Positions 48,501-58,146 of a stretch of DNA of 64,000 nt are shown here, in pieces. How positions within the stretch are numbered: the first letter of the stretch is position 1; every line of letters starts with the position of its first letter. Under the pieces are notes generated by a model. The model was given only the letters and a program-made list of their open reading frames with translations. It did not search any database and was not told where the DNA came from. The position numbers were made by a program, and so were the translations under genes. This DNA is from Amia ocellicauda (taxonomy: Eukaryota; Chordata; Actinopteri; Amiiformes; Amiidae): NCBI RefSeq assembly GCF_036373705.1, contig NC_089851.1:59829850-59893849 (forward strand), given 5' to 3'.

Positions 48501-49230
48501 CGGCCCTCTGATGAAGCATTAAAGCCTCTTGCATAGCTTGGGGTTCAGGCATGTCGGGGGTGAGTAGTTTTATTAAACTGTAAGCAAAACAGAGCTTATT
48601 GTCACCATTGGAACTCACCACTAATTGCCTGAGCTTGTTCCTAATTATGTCGTTCTTCAAGCATTTCGACAGTCTTCTAAGCGCCCCACCCTCAGGGTTA
48701 CGAACCACATTCATTACCAGAGACAGACTTTCATCAGCTAAGATGGATGCGTTACTTTGCAATAACGCTTCGATTTTAGCCAGAAATTCATCAACATCTA
48801 AATTATCTCCACTCAGCATTACAGATAGGTTGCTAAACAAATCATCCCCTCTGAGTTCTAACTGTACAACATCTCGAGGTCTGACCCTTTCAGCAACCTG
48901 TTCAAGCATGTTTTGCAAGGTCTCGTGTATGTTGACAAATATTTCTGCATAATTGTCACAATTTAAAAGTTCTGCAAAATTAAAACGCTGAATCATTTCA
49001 AAATTGTTATAGGCCGGTCTATCTATAATCACGGGATCACTGGTACTCTTGGACACATCATCATTTTGAACAAAGCCTTCAACCCCTACATTCTCACAGA
49101 GCATGTCATCCACAGCCTTATCAGTCTCAGAACCCTCCACATTCCGAACACCCCCACCGCTGACATCTACAAAACCCCCTTTTTGAGGAGGCTCATTTAA
49201 AGCCTGTAAAAGTCCTTCAAAGATATCCAC
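45562..49230 (-). CDS. polB: Protein-primed-type DNA polymerase B, motif B apparently deleted
   Basis: Frame of 1222 codons; 49230 is a GTG, the frame is open back to 49281 and the first ATG is codon 43 (49104), so the true start is unsettled. In order: an acidic N-terminus; a region with GDNKLCFAY (209-217); a Cys/His-rich zinc region (about 314-430); exonuclease motifs FFDFE (446-450), HNAKGYD (501-507) and YCKND (627-631); a Vsr-like insert (about 727-800, GCIYHGCPQC then VLVIWEHAW); polymerase motif A DFTSLYP (D851); FTTAYARLEL (1059-1068); and motif C YHDTDS (D1083, D1085). Motif B (K-x3-N-S-x-Y/W-G), expected between about 985 and 1005, is absent; KQEASGYPSWC passes directly to GERNN. 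This looks like an in-frame deletion of several tens of codons at about 46243-46254 and would abolish nucleotide binding. The role of the family is replication of the linear genome from its termini. Confidence 0.92.
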   Translation of the reverse strand: MDIFEGLLQALNEPPQKGGFVDVSGGGVRNVEGSETDKAVDDMLCENVGVEGFVQNDDVSKSTSDPVIIDRPAYNNFEMIQRFNFAELLNCDNYAEIFVNIHETLQNMLEQVAERVRPRDVVQLELRGDDLFSNLSVMLSGDNLDVDEFLAKIEALLQSNASILADESLSLVMNVVRNPEGGALRRLSKCLKNDIIRNKLRQLVVSSNGDNKLCFAYSLIKLLTPDMPEPQAMQEALMLHQRAGLNSQQMVAFSDIAMFEEMLSLKIVVWYRCEVKEVFVKFQTHPETHTQTLFLFLSDSHYFGIKSLTAFLGCSYVCHWCYKAFNDKLKHRCDGYCNVCFNPQCRKGLAPTIRCKDCLSICLSAFCFSEHKVQRAAAEGVKKRSYCDQTKYCPQCCLQYRFHEVKPHKCLEPRCRICNADLTPGSEHQCFIQPVKKEPPHNRYVFFDFECRQENGVHVANYIHCIDMLDCEWSASGESCVRDFFTRYRGPKYLNYTFIAHNAKGYDSYILMKYLVENGVTPKIIAQGSKIMCFTEEAFNQRYIDSLNFLPMKLSALPKALGFEAQKKGWFCHFFNTKDTQNYRGSYPPASYYGVDTMMSHEREEFFKWYNTVKGGVFDFREEMAAYCKNDVVILKEACLRFRAEVINTSGLDPLQSVTIASLCMKMYRSNFLQKNTIAVTTSDNYRARQKNFSTVSIQWLEYLSARDNIFIRHALNQGEVKMGPYYLDGFSDVSGRRTAYEFAGCIYHGCPQCFDPNTFNPVTQKLCGDMYYDFQERIETLKNTYGLNVLVIWEHAWMTLKQQDVGVQRFMETLDFPEHLEPRDALFGGRTNALCLHYEVKEGERVDYYDFTSLYPYVNKTKMYPVGHPTIVFRDFLEIGQYFGLIKVTMYPPRELFLPVLPYRCSGKLMFPLCRTCVETENQNTSCLHSDDERALTGVWCSIELDKAVEKGYRVGKVYEVWHFSEKSDTLFAEYIMTHLKGKQEASGYPSWCVGERNNRLNTTLIKTPEQFIEFMFSKQHAVSHFQFLNDHVAQVQWRAPKDFPTKQGNVNVFIAVFTTAYARLELYNLMDQLQERTLYHDTDSVIFVTRPGDWVPPLGDYLGELTSELDPQDHIVEFVSGGPKTYAYRTAAGKTCMKVKGFTLNHCNNKLINIKSLTTLVQSFVTEKDAPPREIITAGNQIYRNKKGYTLENRSLNKRFRVVYNKRVLKTDYTTLPYGY

Positions 49231-49240
49231 CCGGTTAATG

Positions 49241-49654
49241 TCAAGACCCTCCTCTATAGTGACGGCTGCTTCTACTGTGTTCTAATGGTCTCAAATCATT
49301 TATAATAGGGGCAGAATTTGGTCGGGGTAGCGTCTCCAAAGCCTCCACCATTTCAAACAAATCGGGGTGAACTAGGGGTTGAACCTCTATAAGCGCTACC
49401 GTTGGGAGGTGGTTATTTAGATCATTGACCATCTGTAACAGGTCGGGGTTCACCGGTAAGTCTGGTAATTCACATTCTATCGGTGGTGATTGGGGGTTAT
49501 TTAAATCATTTATCATTTGTAATAGTTCCTGGTTCATTGGGACATCAGAGGAGTTCACAACAGGGCCGGGGGTGTTCTCTCGGGAAGGTCTTTTTGGGGA
49601 CCTAACTTGTTCATAATCCTTTAGTTTGTGAGTTCTTTTACCAAGTCCGGACAT
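49241..49654 (-). CDS. 137-aa repeat protein, probably the N-terminal part of PolB
   Basis: Starts at a true ATG (49652-49654). The N-terminus is basic and Pro-rich (SPKRPSR, 19-25), a possible nuclear signal. Three copies of a short amphipathic motif follow at about residues 40-53, 68-81 and 95-108 (NQELLQMINDLNN, NPDLLQMVNDLNN, HPDLFEMVEALE). The frame ends at 49241-49243, while the polymerase frame, one base ahead, is open from 49281; a related motif (FEGLLQALNEP) appears at the start of that frame. The two were therefore probably one protein, joined either by splicing (a good acceptor CTTTTACAG lies at about 49204-49212), by a +1 shift, or in a relative without this one-base difference. 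It could instead be a separate small protein. Confidence 0.6.
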   Translation of the reverse strand: MSGLGKRTHKLKDYEQVRSPKRPSRENTPGPVVNSSDVPMNQELLQMINDLNNPQSPPIECELPDLPVNPDLLQMVNDLNNHLPTVALIEVQPLVHPDLFEMVEALETLPRPNSAPIINDLRPLEHSRSSRHYRGGS

Positions 49655-49658
49655 TTTT

Positions 49659-49671
49659 TTTATTTTTTATT
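49659..49671 (-). terminator. Poly(A) signals of the spliced leftward gene
   Basis: Two AATAAA on the minus strand (49659-49664 and 49666-49671), about 50 bp after the stop at 49718 and immediately before the ATG of the 137-aa frame. Confidence 0.6.
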
Positions 49672-49717
49672 TTTCCAACAACCCACAATAGTAAGGCGTT
49701 TTGTATCTATTAAAACA

Positions 49718-51749
49718 TTAAATACGGTACAATTCATTAGTAAGGGTATTAATAAGGGTGTTTTGACTCTCTATCACAAGGTTTTGCCCCACTAACACAA
49801 GTCTTTGATTTAGTAACAAGGTATGTAGCAACTCATGCCGACCTTCAGGAAGTAGCTCCGGGGGATGGTGTCCTGGCTCAGCTGCAAAGGATGGTCGCTC
49901 CGGTAAATCTCGGTCGAAGGAGGCAGGGAGCGAGCGTATACTCACGGACGGAGACCAAGAAGGCCTTTGCGGTGACACCCTGGCCAATCGCGGTGTACTG
50001 TTCAGCGTTTCTGTAGCCAAGAAACGGGGCTGGGGGGACGATGTTGAAACCAGTCCGTCGTTGGGTGGTGTGTCAACCCTGACTGACGGCGACCCCTGAG
50101 GTTGTTGGTTGCCTGTATTTGTTCCGCCCGACAATGCGGCGGGCTGAATCTGGATTGTTGAATTACCCCCAGAAGGCTGTGGCCTGAGTAGATGTTGGGG
50201 GGTCTCCAAGACCACCGTGGGGGATCCTCTCGGTGATCTCTCCAGGGAAGATGTTTGATCCCACTTAGACGGGGTAATTGTCCTCAATAGCTCATCCACA
50301 GAATGACTATCCCAAGAGTCTTGGGAAGAATAAAAATATACATTACATTTACATCTTTAAACGGCGACAGAAATCAAACTTAAAACAACATGTCCAGGAC
50401 CTTCAAAACCTTTAGCTTTTTTAGACCTTTGAAAATAGGCTTAGACATTCACTACAACGCCTTATTATTTACAGACAATATATTTATTAGGACTTGATAA
50501 TAAATGTAAAACAGAGAAGCCTCTGTAAATAAACTGTTTCTTAAATGTAATATTGTTAATAAAACACTTTTTATACACACACACACCACATTTCATTTTT
50601 AAACGAACCTTCCAAGTGTAAACGCTTCCTGATCCCGGGACTTCCTGTTTCACAAACGTTTTCACGATCTGTTTAAATATTAAATACAATGAACACCTTC
50701 AAGCCTTTTCCTACAGCCACTTTAAAACAGAAGTATAATTGCGGGAGATAAGCCAAACAACTTACTAAAACCTTTCGGACAGCTTTACTTCCTAACCAGA
50801 CGGTCGGGCAATCGGTCATCTCTAAACACATGCCCCAGAAACAAGCCTAGACCTGTCCGGACTTCTAAAGATCTTTCCCAGAACCCCCAAGACCTACAGG
50901 AAATGGACACCCCTCGCTTAAATATTAGCCCTCAACGGGCAAACAAAACCCTTTTAAAAACATTAAAGTTTGAAAGATCTTACTTACCTCCAAAGAATAA
51001 TCGTTTCTTATGTTTTTCAGATGGTTTAGCTTTTTGCACTTCTGTGAAGGTAAGAGACATGTTTAACCTTTAACCACCCCTCTTTATAAAAAGCTTTAAC
51101 CTCTTACAAGCGGCAGATATATACTCACCGCTATCAGATACAGGGGCTGACGGCCTTTCAGATTCTTGAAAGGTTACGGTTCTCGAAGGTAAAACGAAAC
51201 AATCCCTCGATGTGGAAGGCCTTTCGTTGTCTCGAACCACGTTTCTTAATACTGTTAGAAAGGATATTTTTTAAAATTAACAAAACGGGGCCTCAAACAT
51301 CTTACAGAAACGTTATACAAACAAACAGGGGTTTAGTTCTTACCCGGTCGGCAGACAGCCTGTCTAGGGACAACCACCTCTCTTGGTTGATCCTCGGAGA
51401 CATTAATCACAGGCCTTTCGATAGTTTCTGTGTAATTAAAGAGACCGCCATTAATATATATTAAAACGTTTTCATAACTCTAATGAGCCGCTTCAAAACA
51501 CAACCACACACCCATACATAAGAACCCTTGAGCGCAAACACAAAAATCTTACCGTCGTTGTTCCAGATGATCTCCTCAGCGTTGGGAATTAACTCCTGTT
51601 GACTGGCTGAAAAATAATTTTACAGAACTTAAAACAGATGTTATAACCTTATTTACAATACATGCCCACGCTCTGAGTCAATGAAAATAATCTGAAGACT
51701 TACCTAAAAACTCGTTTAAATCGAAGTCGTTGATGTTGTTTCCGGACAT
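49718..51749 (-). CDS. Spliced accessory gene, six or seven exons, function unknown
   Basis: Exons on the minus strand: 51704-51749 (ATG), 51553-51606, 51344-51427, 51129-51251, 50988-51041, optional 50609-50668, and terminal 49718-50319. Five introns have GT...AG ends with strong donors (GTAAGT, GTAAGA, GTAAGA, GTGAGT, GTAAGT) and pyrimidine-rich acceptors. Every junction is phase 1, and all internal exons are multiples of three (54, 84, 123, 54, 60), so the frame stays open throughout and exons could be skipped. Predicted length is 320 aa, or 340 with the optional exon. The product is acidic at first, then Ser/Pro-rich. A short ERP motif recurs in exons 3 and 4 and the last exon, a basic KHKKR lies in exon 5, and a Leu-rich, probably coiled-coil C-terminus ends it. 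I do not recognise a family. Its place at the right end suggests an early regulator. Confidence 0.72.
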
Positions 51750-51814
51750 TGTTGATCTTTAGGCTTAAATCGAAAGGTCAGTATGAGTCTGTCGAGCTGA
51801 AGACCAGACCTTCA

Positions 51815-51822
51815 TACTTATA
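51815..51822 (-). promoter_or_regulatory. TATA-like box of the spliced leftward gene
   Basis: TATAAGTA on the minus strand, 66 bp before the ATG at 51749. It fits a start site near 51790 with a short leader. Confidence 0.5.
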
Positions 51823-52572
51823 CTGATGGCCGTATGCCGGATCTGCTTGTAAGGCATTGTTCTGGGCTGGCCTTTGTGCCGTCCTGTTACCAATTAACAT
51901 ATCAAAACCAACCAATAAAATGACCCTGCATCAATTTCAAATAGAAACCAAGATGGCGACGATCTCTCTCCTCTCTACTCTAAACTTTTATTAGAACCTT
52001 TTGGTCTCTCAAAAAAACATTTTTAAGCATCAAGACCTATAGTCAATAAACACTAAGAATATTTCAGGCCTTTATACGCGCTAAAAAACAATCTGAGCCA
52101 AGAAAATAACTATAAAGATCTAAAATAAGTAGCGCTTTTACAGTGATTTTTTTTTTTTTTTTTTTTTAATAGCGATGCTTTGTTTGGTATTAAACAAGTC
52201 ACAAACTACTCAGAACAGCGTTTACCCCCACAAAAGAGATATTTGGGTTTATTTTACAAAGCTTATAAATTATATAGTTTAAAAGTATTCTGAATGTTTT
52301 GAGACCACACGCCATGCCTACGTTTGTCTGAGCCCACCCCCGTCCCCCGTGGTGTGAGTGATTTAGCCTTGAGTGTTGTGATCTATTTAGCATTGAGTGA
52401 TCAGTTGTTTTTATTTTTTAAATGATTCCTTATCATCAGGGATTGAGCCTGCTAAAATACCTTAAAAACATATCCTTATCTTAAGTCTAACTCTTATGAG
52501 CTTTAAGACCCTAGAATGTATTTAAGTAAAATGAATGAACATATTATGTGTGAGATAAAATATAACCACAGC

Positions 52573-52606
<34 letters not shown>

Positions 52607-52738
52607 AATTAACCTATACCCACAAACACCCACACACACACACACCCTCTTTTTTTAATTTTATTTTTAATTAAATTTGAGGGGAGAGACAGAGCCATAT
52701 ACATTGGGGTTAACATAAGTACCCTATGCATAACAGGA
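51823..52738. other. AT-rich non-coding right-end region of the element
   Basis: No credible gene on either strand. It holds two long poly(T) tracts (about 52147-52168 and 52570-52598), a short CACACA tract near 52632 and A/T-rich sequence. It may contain promoter or enhancer sites for the leftward unit, but I see no clear motif. Confidence 0.6.
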
Positions 52739-53183
52739 ATTGTTAGGACCTGTGACCATTACAGACAACAGAACTTGTTGATCTTATAAAATGATTGGGC
52801 GAGAGAGAGAGATATAGAGACAGACAGAGACAGAGCCAGTGTGAATATGATAAACGCACTATTCAAAATGGCATTGTTAAGACCTGGGACCATTACAGAC
52901 AACAGAACTTGTTGATCTTATAAAATGCTTGGGCGAGAGAGACAGAGAGAGAGACAGACAGAGAGACAGACAGAGACAGAGACAGAGACAGTGTGAATAT
53001 GATAAACGCACTATTCAAAATGGCATTGTTAAGACCTGGGACCATTACAGACAACAGAACTTGTTGATCTTATAAAATGCTTGGGCGAGAGAGACAGAGA
53101 GAGAGAGACAGACAGAGACAGAGACAGAGACAGTGTGAATATGATAAACGCACTATTCAAAATGGCATTGTTAAGACCTGGGC
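52739..53183. repeat. Three and a bit direct repeats next to the right terminal repeat
   Basis: Units begin at 52739, 52873 and 53025, with a partial copy from 53167. Each runs from ATTGTTAAGACCTGGGACC through CTTGTTGATCTTATAAAATG and a (GA/CAGA)n tract to GATAAACGCACTATTC. Lengths are about 134, 152 and 142 bp, the difference lying in the GA tract. The left end of the element has no such array. Confidence 0.9.
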
Positions 53184-53282
53184 CCCTTACATGTATATTT
53201 AAAAAAGACCCCCAACCGCTACAGGAAGAGCCGACCCATTCACACTCTACAGTTGACCAACAAGAACAACAAGAACAACCGG

Positions 53283-53463
53283 TTATGGGTGGCCTTGTTG
53301 TTCAGGGTTTTAGGGGTGTACACTTTCTGACGGATATGACGTAGGAATAATTAAGGAAATAACTCTAAAATCACGCCCCCCAATTATGACGTAGGAATAT
53401 TAATAAGCTTAGGGCATACGTCATAACAAAATAGGCCGCGCCCAAAAAACCCTACTATCTACT
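53283..53463 (-). repeat. Right terminal inverted repeat (181 bp)
   Basis: Reverse complement of 36874-37054 with no difference found by eye. The match ends at TTATGGGTGGCC on this side. Confidence 0.93.
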
Positions 53464-53469
53464 CTCGAT
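53464..53469. repeat. Target site duplication, right copy (CTCGAT)
   Basis: Directly follows the right terminal repeat and continues into ordinary satellite sequence (ATCTAACTCTCTTGC). Confidence 0.9.
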
Positions 53470-53662
53470 ATCTAACTCTCTTGCTTGCTATCGCTCCCCC
53501 AATGGTCAGTAGCATTGTAGCATAACAGCAGATCACGGACCACTGTCAATCAGATGCTTGCCTTGACGTCCATCCATCCATCTATCTATCTATCTAGCTA
53601 GCTATCTATCTATGACTCTCGATATCTAACTCTCTTGCTTGCTATCGCTCCCCCAATGGTCA
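53470..53662. repeat. Satellite between the element and tRNA module 4
   Basis: Rest of the satellite unit cut by the insertion and part of the next, including the CTAGCTAGCTAT variant that also precedes modules 1 to 3. Confidence 0.9.
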
Positions 53663-53727
53663 CGTATGTTGCATTCAACGACAAAGAAAATCGTGTGCTG
53701 GAAATGATTTCTGGCAACTATGAACTT

Positions 53728-53799
53728 GAAACCCTGGGAGTCGAACCCAGGGTTTCCTGTTTACAAGACAGGTGCTTTGACCAACCAAGCCACGGTGCC
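53728..53799 (-). pseudogene. tRNA-Thr(TGT)-like sequence, copy 4
   Basis: The anticodon loop CTTGTAA (TGT) and a well-paired T arm (CTGGG/CCCAG) are present. The 3' acceptor side (GTTTCAAG) does not pair with the 5' GGCACCG, so the sequence is truncated at the module's internal deletion. Confidence 0.6.
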
Positions 53800-54209
53800 A
53801 GGAATCTCCCCTTCCCCAGTGCCTACACTCAGGTGTAAGGAACAAAACAAAACAAAACGAAACAAAACAAAACGAAACAAAACAAAACAAAACAAAACAA
53901 AACAAAACAAAATCTGGATGCAGGCTGCAACAGAGGAAGCACACAGAGGTGAAAACGTAAGGTTGACGGGAGCAACAAGCTCCCTGTTCCGACAGTCCAA
54001 GGGCGGCAATGGGAATTGGACGTTGGCCGTTAGGTGCGCGTAGCGCGTGTCCTTTGGGTTCTGGTTCTTCTTTACAAACCGGCATCTGTCCAGTTGGCTT
54101 TCCGGTTCATTACGTCCTCTGATGGCTTTACGATAAGCCTATCTTGCTAAAACTGATGGTCGCCAAAGCAGAAGCACAAGCTTCGCAAGGAGCACACAAA
54201 GCCCGCCTA

Positions 54210-54283
54210 AGGCACCGCTGGGATTTGAACCCAGGACCTCCTGTTTACTAGACAGGCGCTTTAACCAACTAAGCCACGGTGCC
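54210..54283 (-). tRNA. tRNA-Thr(AGT), fully paired
   Basis: The minus strand begins GGCACCGTGGCTTAGTTGGT; the acceptor stem pairs fully (GGCACCG/CGGTGCC), the anticodon stem CCTGT/ACAGG holds loop CTAGTAA (AGT), and the T stem CTGGG/CCCAG is perfect. It is the most canonical of the four copies and the most likely to be a working gene. Confidence 0.85.
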
Positions 54284-54305
54284 AAACCTACAGCTGCTGC
54301 TGCTG

Positions 54306-54938
54306 ATAGTAGCATAACAGCAGATCACGGACCACTGTCAATCAGATGCTTGCCTTGCCGTCCATCCATCCATCTATCTATCTATCTATCTATCTATGAC
54401 TCTTGATATATAACTCTCTTGCTTGGTATCGCTCCCCCAATGGTCAGTAGCATAGTAGCATAACAGCAGATCACGGACCACTGTCAATCAGGTGCTTGCC
54501 TTGCCGTCCATCCATCTATCTATCCATCTATGTCTCTTGATATCTAACTCTCTTGCTTGCTATCGCTCCCCCAATGGTCAGTACATAGTAGCATAACAGC
54601 AGATCACGGACCACTGTCAATCAGATGCTTGCCTTGCCATCCATCCATCCATCTATCTATCAATCTATCTATGACTCTTGATATCTAACTCTCTTGCTTG
54701 CTATCGCTCCCCAAATGGTCAGTAGCATAGTAGCATAACAGCAGATCACGGACCACTGTCAATCAGATGCTTGCCTTGCCGTCCATCCATCCATCCATCT
54801 ATCTATCTATGTATCTATGTCTCTTGATATCTAACTCTCTTGCTTGCTATCGCTCCCCCAATGGTCAGTAGCATAGTAGCATAACAGCAGATCACGGACC
54901 ACTGTCAATCAGATGCTTGCCTTGCCGTCCATCCATCC

Positions 54939-54992
<54 letters not shown>

Positions 54993-55270
54993 GACTCTTG
55001 ATATCTAACTCTCTTGCTTGGTATCGCTCCCCCAATGGTCAGTAGCATAGTAGCATAACAGCAGATCACGGACCACTGTCAATCAGGTGCTTGCCTTGCC
55101 GTCCATCCATCTATCTATCCATCTATCTATCTATCTATCTATCTATCTATGTCTCTTGATATCTAACTCTCTTGCTTGCTATCGCTCCCCCAATGGTCAG
55201 TAGCATAGTAGCATAACAGCAGATCACGGACCACTGTCAATCAGATGCTTGCCTTGCCGTCCATCCATCC

Positions 55271-55328
<58 letters not shown>

Positions 55329-55456
55329 GACTCTTGATATCTAACTCTCTTGCTTGGTATTGCTCCCCCAATGGTCAGTAGCATAGTAGCATAACAGCAG
55401 ATCACGGACCACTGTCAATCAGGTGCTTGCCTTGCCGTCCATCCATCTATCTATCC

Positions 55457-55526
<70 letters not shown>

Positions 55527-56370
55527 GTCTCTTGATATCTAACTCTCTTGCTTGCTATCGCTCCCCCAATGGTCAGTACATAGTAGCATAACAGCAGATC
55601 ACGGACCACTGTCAATCAGATGCTTGCCTTGCCGTCCATCCATCCATCTATCTATCAATCTATCTATGACTCTTGATATCTAACTCTCTTGCTTGCTATC
55701 GCTCCCCCAATGGTCAGTAGCATAGTAGCATAACAGCAGATCACGGACCAATGTCAATCAGATGCTTGCCTTGCCGTCCATCCATCCATCTATCTATCTA
55801 TCTATCTATGACTCTCGATATCTAACTCTCTTGCTTGCTATCGCTCCCCCAATGGTCAGTACATAGTAGCATAACAGCAGATCACGGACCACTGTCAATC
55901 AGGTGCTTGCCTTGCTGTCCATCCATCCATCCATCTATCTATCAATCTATCTATGACTCTTGATATCTAACTCTCTTGCTTGCTATCGCTCCCCAAATGG
56001 TCAGTAGCATAGTAGCATAACAGCAGATCACGGACCACTGTCAATCAGATGCTTGCCTTGCCGTCCATCCATCCATCCATCTATCTATCTATGTATCTAT
56101 GTCTCTTGATATCTAACTCTCTTGCTTGCTATCGCTCCCCCAATGGTCAGTAGCATAGTAGCATAACAGCAGATCACGGACCACTGTCAATCAGATGCTT
56201 GCCTTGCCGTCCATCCATCCATCTATCTATCAATCTATCTATGACTCTTGATATCTAACTCTAATGCTTGCTATCGCTCCCCCAATGGTCAGTAGCATAG
56301 TAGCATAACAGCAGATCACGGACCACTGTCAATCAGGTGCTTGCCTTGCCGTCCATCCATCTATCTATCC

Positions 56371-56404
<34 letters not shown>

Positions 56405-56524
56405 GTCTCTTGATATCTAACTCTCTTGCTTGCTATCGCTCCCCCAATGGTCAGTAGCATAGTAGCATAACAGCAGATCACGGACCACTGTCAATCAGAT
56501 GCTTGCCTTGCCGTCCATCCATCC

Positions 56525-56586
<62 letters not shown>

Positions 56587-56714
56587 GACTCTTGATATCT
56601 AACTCTCTTGCTTGGTATTGCTCCCCCAATGGTCAGTAGCATAGTAGCATAACAGCAGATCACGGACCACTGTCAATCAGGTGCTTGCCTTGCCGTCCAT
56701 CCATCTATCTATCC

Positions 56715-56764
<50 letters not shown>

Positions 56765-57466
56765 GTCTCTTGATATCTAACTCTCTTGCTTGCTATCGCT
56801 CCCCCAATGGTCAGTACATAGTAGCATAACAGCAGATCACGGACCACTGTCAATCAGATGCTTGCCTTGCCGTCCATCCATCCATCTATCTATCAATCTA
56901 TCTATGACTCTTGATATCTAACTCTCTTGCTTGCTATCGCTCCCCCAATGGTCAGTAGCATAGTAGCATAACAGCAGATCACGGACCAATGTCAATCAGA
57001 TGCTTGCCTTGCCGTCCATCCATCCATCTATCTATCTATCTATCTATGACTCTCGATATCTAACTCTCTTGCTTGCTATCGCTCCCCCAATGGTCAGTAC
57101 ATAGTAGCATAACAGCAGATCACGGACCACTGTCAATCAGGTGCTTGCCTTGCTGTCCATCCATCCATCCATCTATCTATCAATCTATCTATGACTCTTG
57201 ATATCTAACTCTCTTGCTTGCTATCGCTCCCCAAATGGTCAGTAGCATAGTAGCATAACAGCAGATCACGGACCACTGTCAATCAGATGCTTGCCTTGCC
57301 GTCCATCCATCCATCCATCTATCTATCTATGTATCTATGTCTCTTGATATCTAACTCTCTTGCTTGGTATCGCTCCCCCAATGGTCAGTAGCATAGTAGC
57401 ATAACAGCAGATCACGGACCACTGTCAATCAGGTGCTTGCCTTGCCGTCCATCCATCTATCTATCC

Positions 57467-57544
<78 letters not shown>

Positions 57545-58092
57545 GTCTCTTGATATCTAACTCTCTTGCTTGCTATCGCTCCCCCAATGGTCAGTACATA
57601 GTAGCATAACAGCAGATCACGGACCACTGTCAATCAGATGCTTGCCTTGCCGTCCATCCATCCATCTATCTATCAATCTATCTATGACTCTTGATATCTA
57701 ACTCTCTTGCTTGCTATCGCTCCCCCAATGGTCAGTAGCATAGTAGCATAACAGCAGATCACGGACCAATGTCAATCAGATGCTTGCCTTGCCGTCCATC
57801 CATCCATCTATCTATCTATCTATCTATGACTCTCGATATCTAACTCTCTTGCTTGCTATCGCTCCCCCAATGGTCAGTACATAGTAGCATAACAGCAGAT
57901 CACGGACCACTGTCAATCAGGTGCTTGCCTTGCTGTCCATCCATCCATCCATCTATCTATCTATCTATCTATGACTCTCGATATCTAACTCTCTTGCTTG
58001 CTATTGCTCCCCCATTGGTCAGTAGCATTGTAGCATAACAGCAGATCACGGACCACTGTCAATCAGATGCTTGCCTTGCCGTCCATCCATCC

Positions 58093-58146
<54 letters not shown>

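Larger units (their letters stand above)
36874..53463. mobile_element. Maverick/Polinton-type integrated adintovirus, 16.6 kb
   Basis: Bounded by inverted repeats starting AGTAGATAGTAGGG (AG...CT ends, as usual for Polintons) and a 6 bp target duplication. It encodes the full core set for this group: retrovirus-like integrase with chromodomain, protein-primed-type DNA polymerase B, packaging ATPase, adenain-type protease, penton-like and hexon-like capsid proteins, and small conserved Polinton proteins. It also has accessory genes at both ends. The two gene clusters converge near 43.6-43.8 kb. The compact layout, capsid genes and accessory genes match the virus-like members called adintoviruses. 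Breaks seen: an apparent loss of polymerase motif B, and a frame offset at the polymerase N-terminus. Confidence 0.93.
53663..54305. repeat. tRNA-bearing module, copy 4 (shortened)
   Basis: Begins like copies 1-3 (CGTATGTTGCATTCAACG) but loses about 240 bp after TTTCTGGCAACT, removing the tRNA-Asn-like part. It keeps a Thr(TGT)-like sequence, a long AAAAC/GAAAC tract (53843-53911) and a canonical tRNA-Thr(AGT). Confidence 0.88.

Noticed and set aside
50465-50689. 74-codon minus-strand frame
   Set aside because: It overlaps the optional exon 50609-50668 in another frame and has low-complexity composition; intronic.
50880-50920. Alternative exon after the acceptor CATTTCCTGTAG near 50894
   Set aside because: Joined in the same phase it meets a stop within ten codons, so it cannot link to the terminal exon; it might serve a short isoform.
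53081-53344. 87-codon frame starting in the GA-rich repeats
   Set aside because: It begins inside a microsatellite (ERDRERETDRD) and runs into the terminal repeat.
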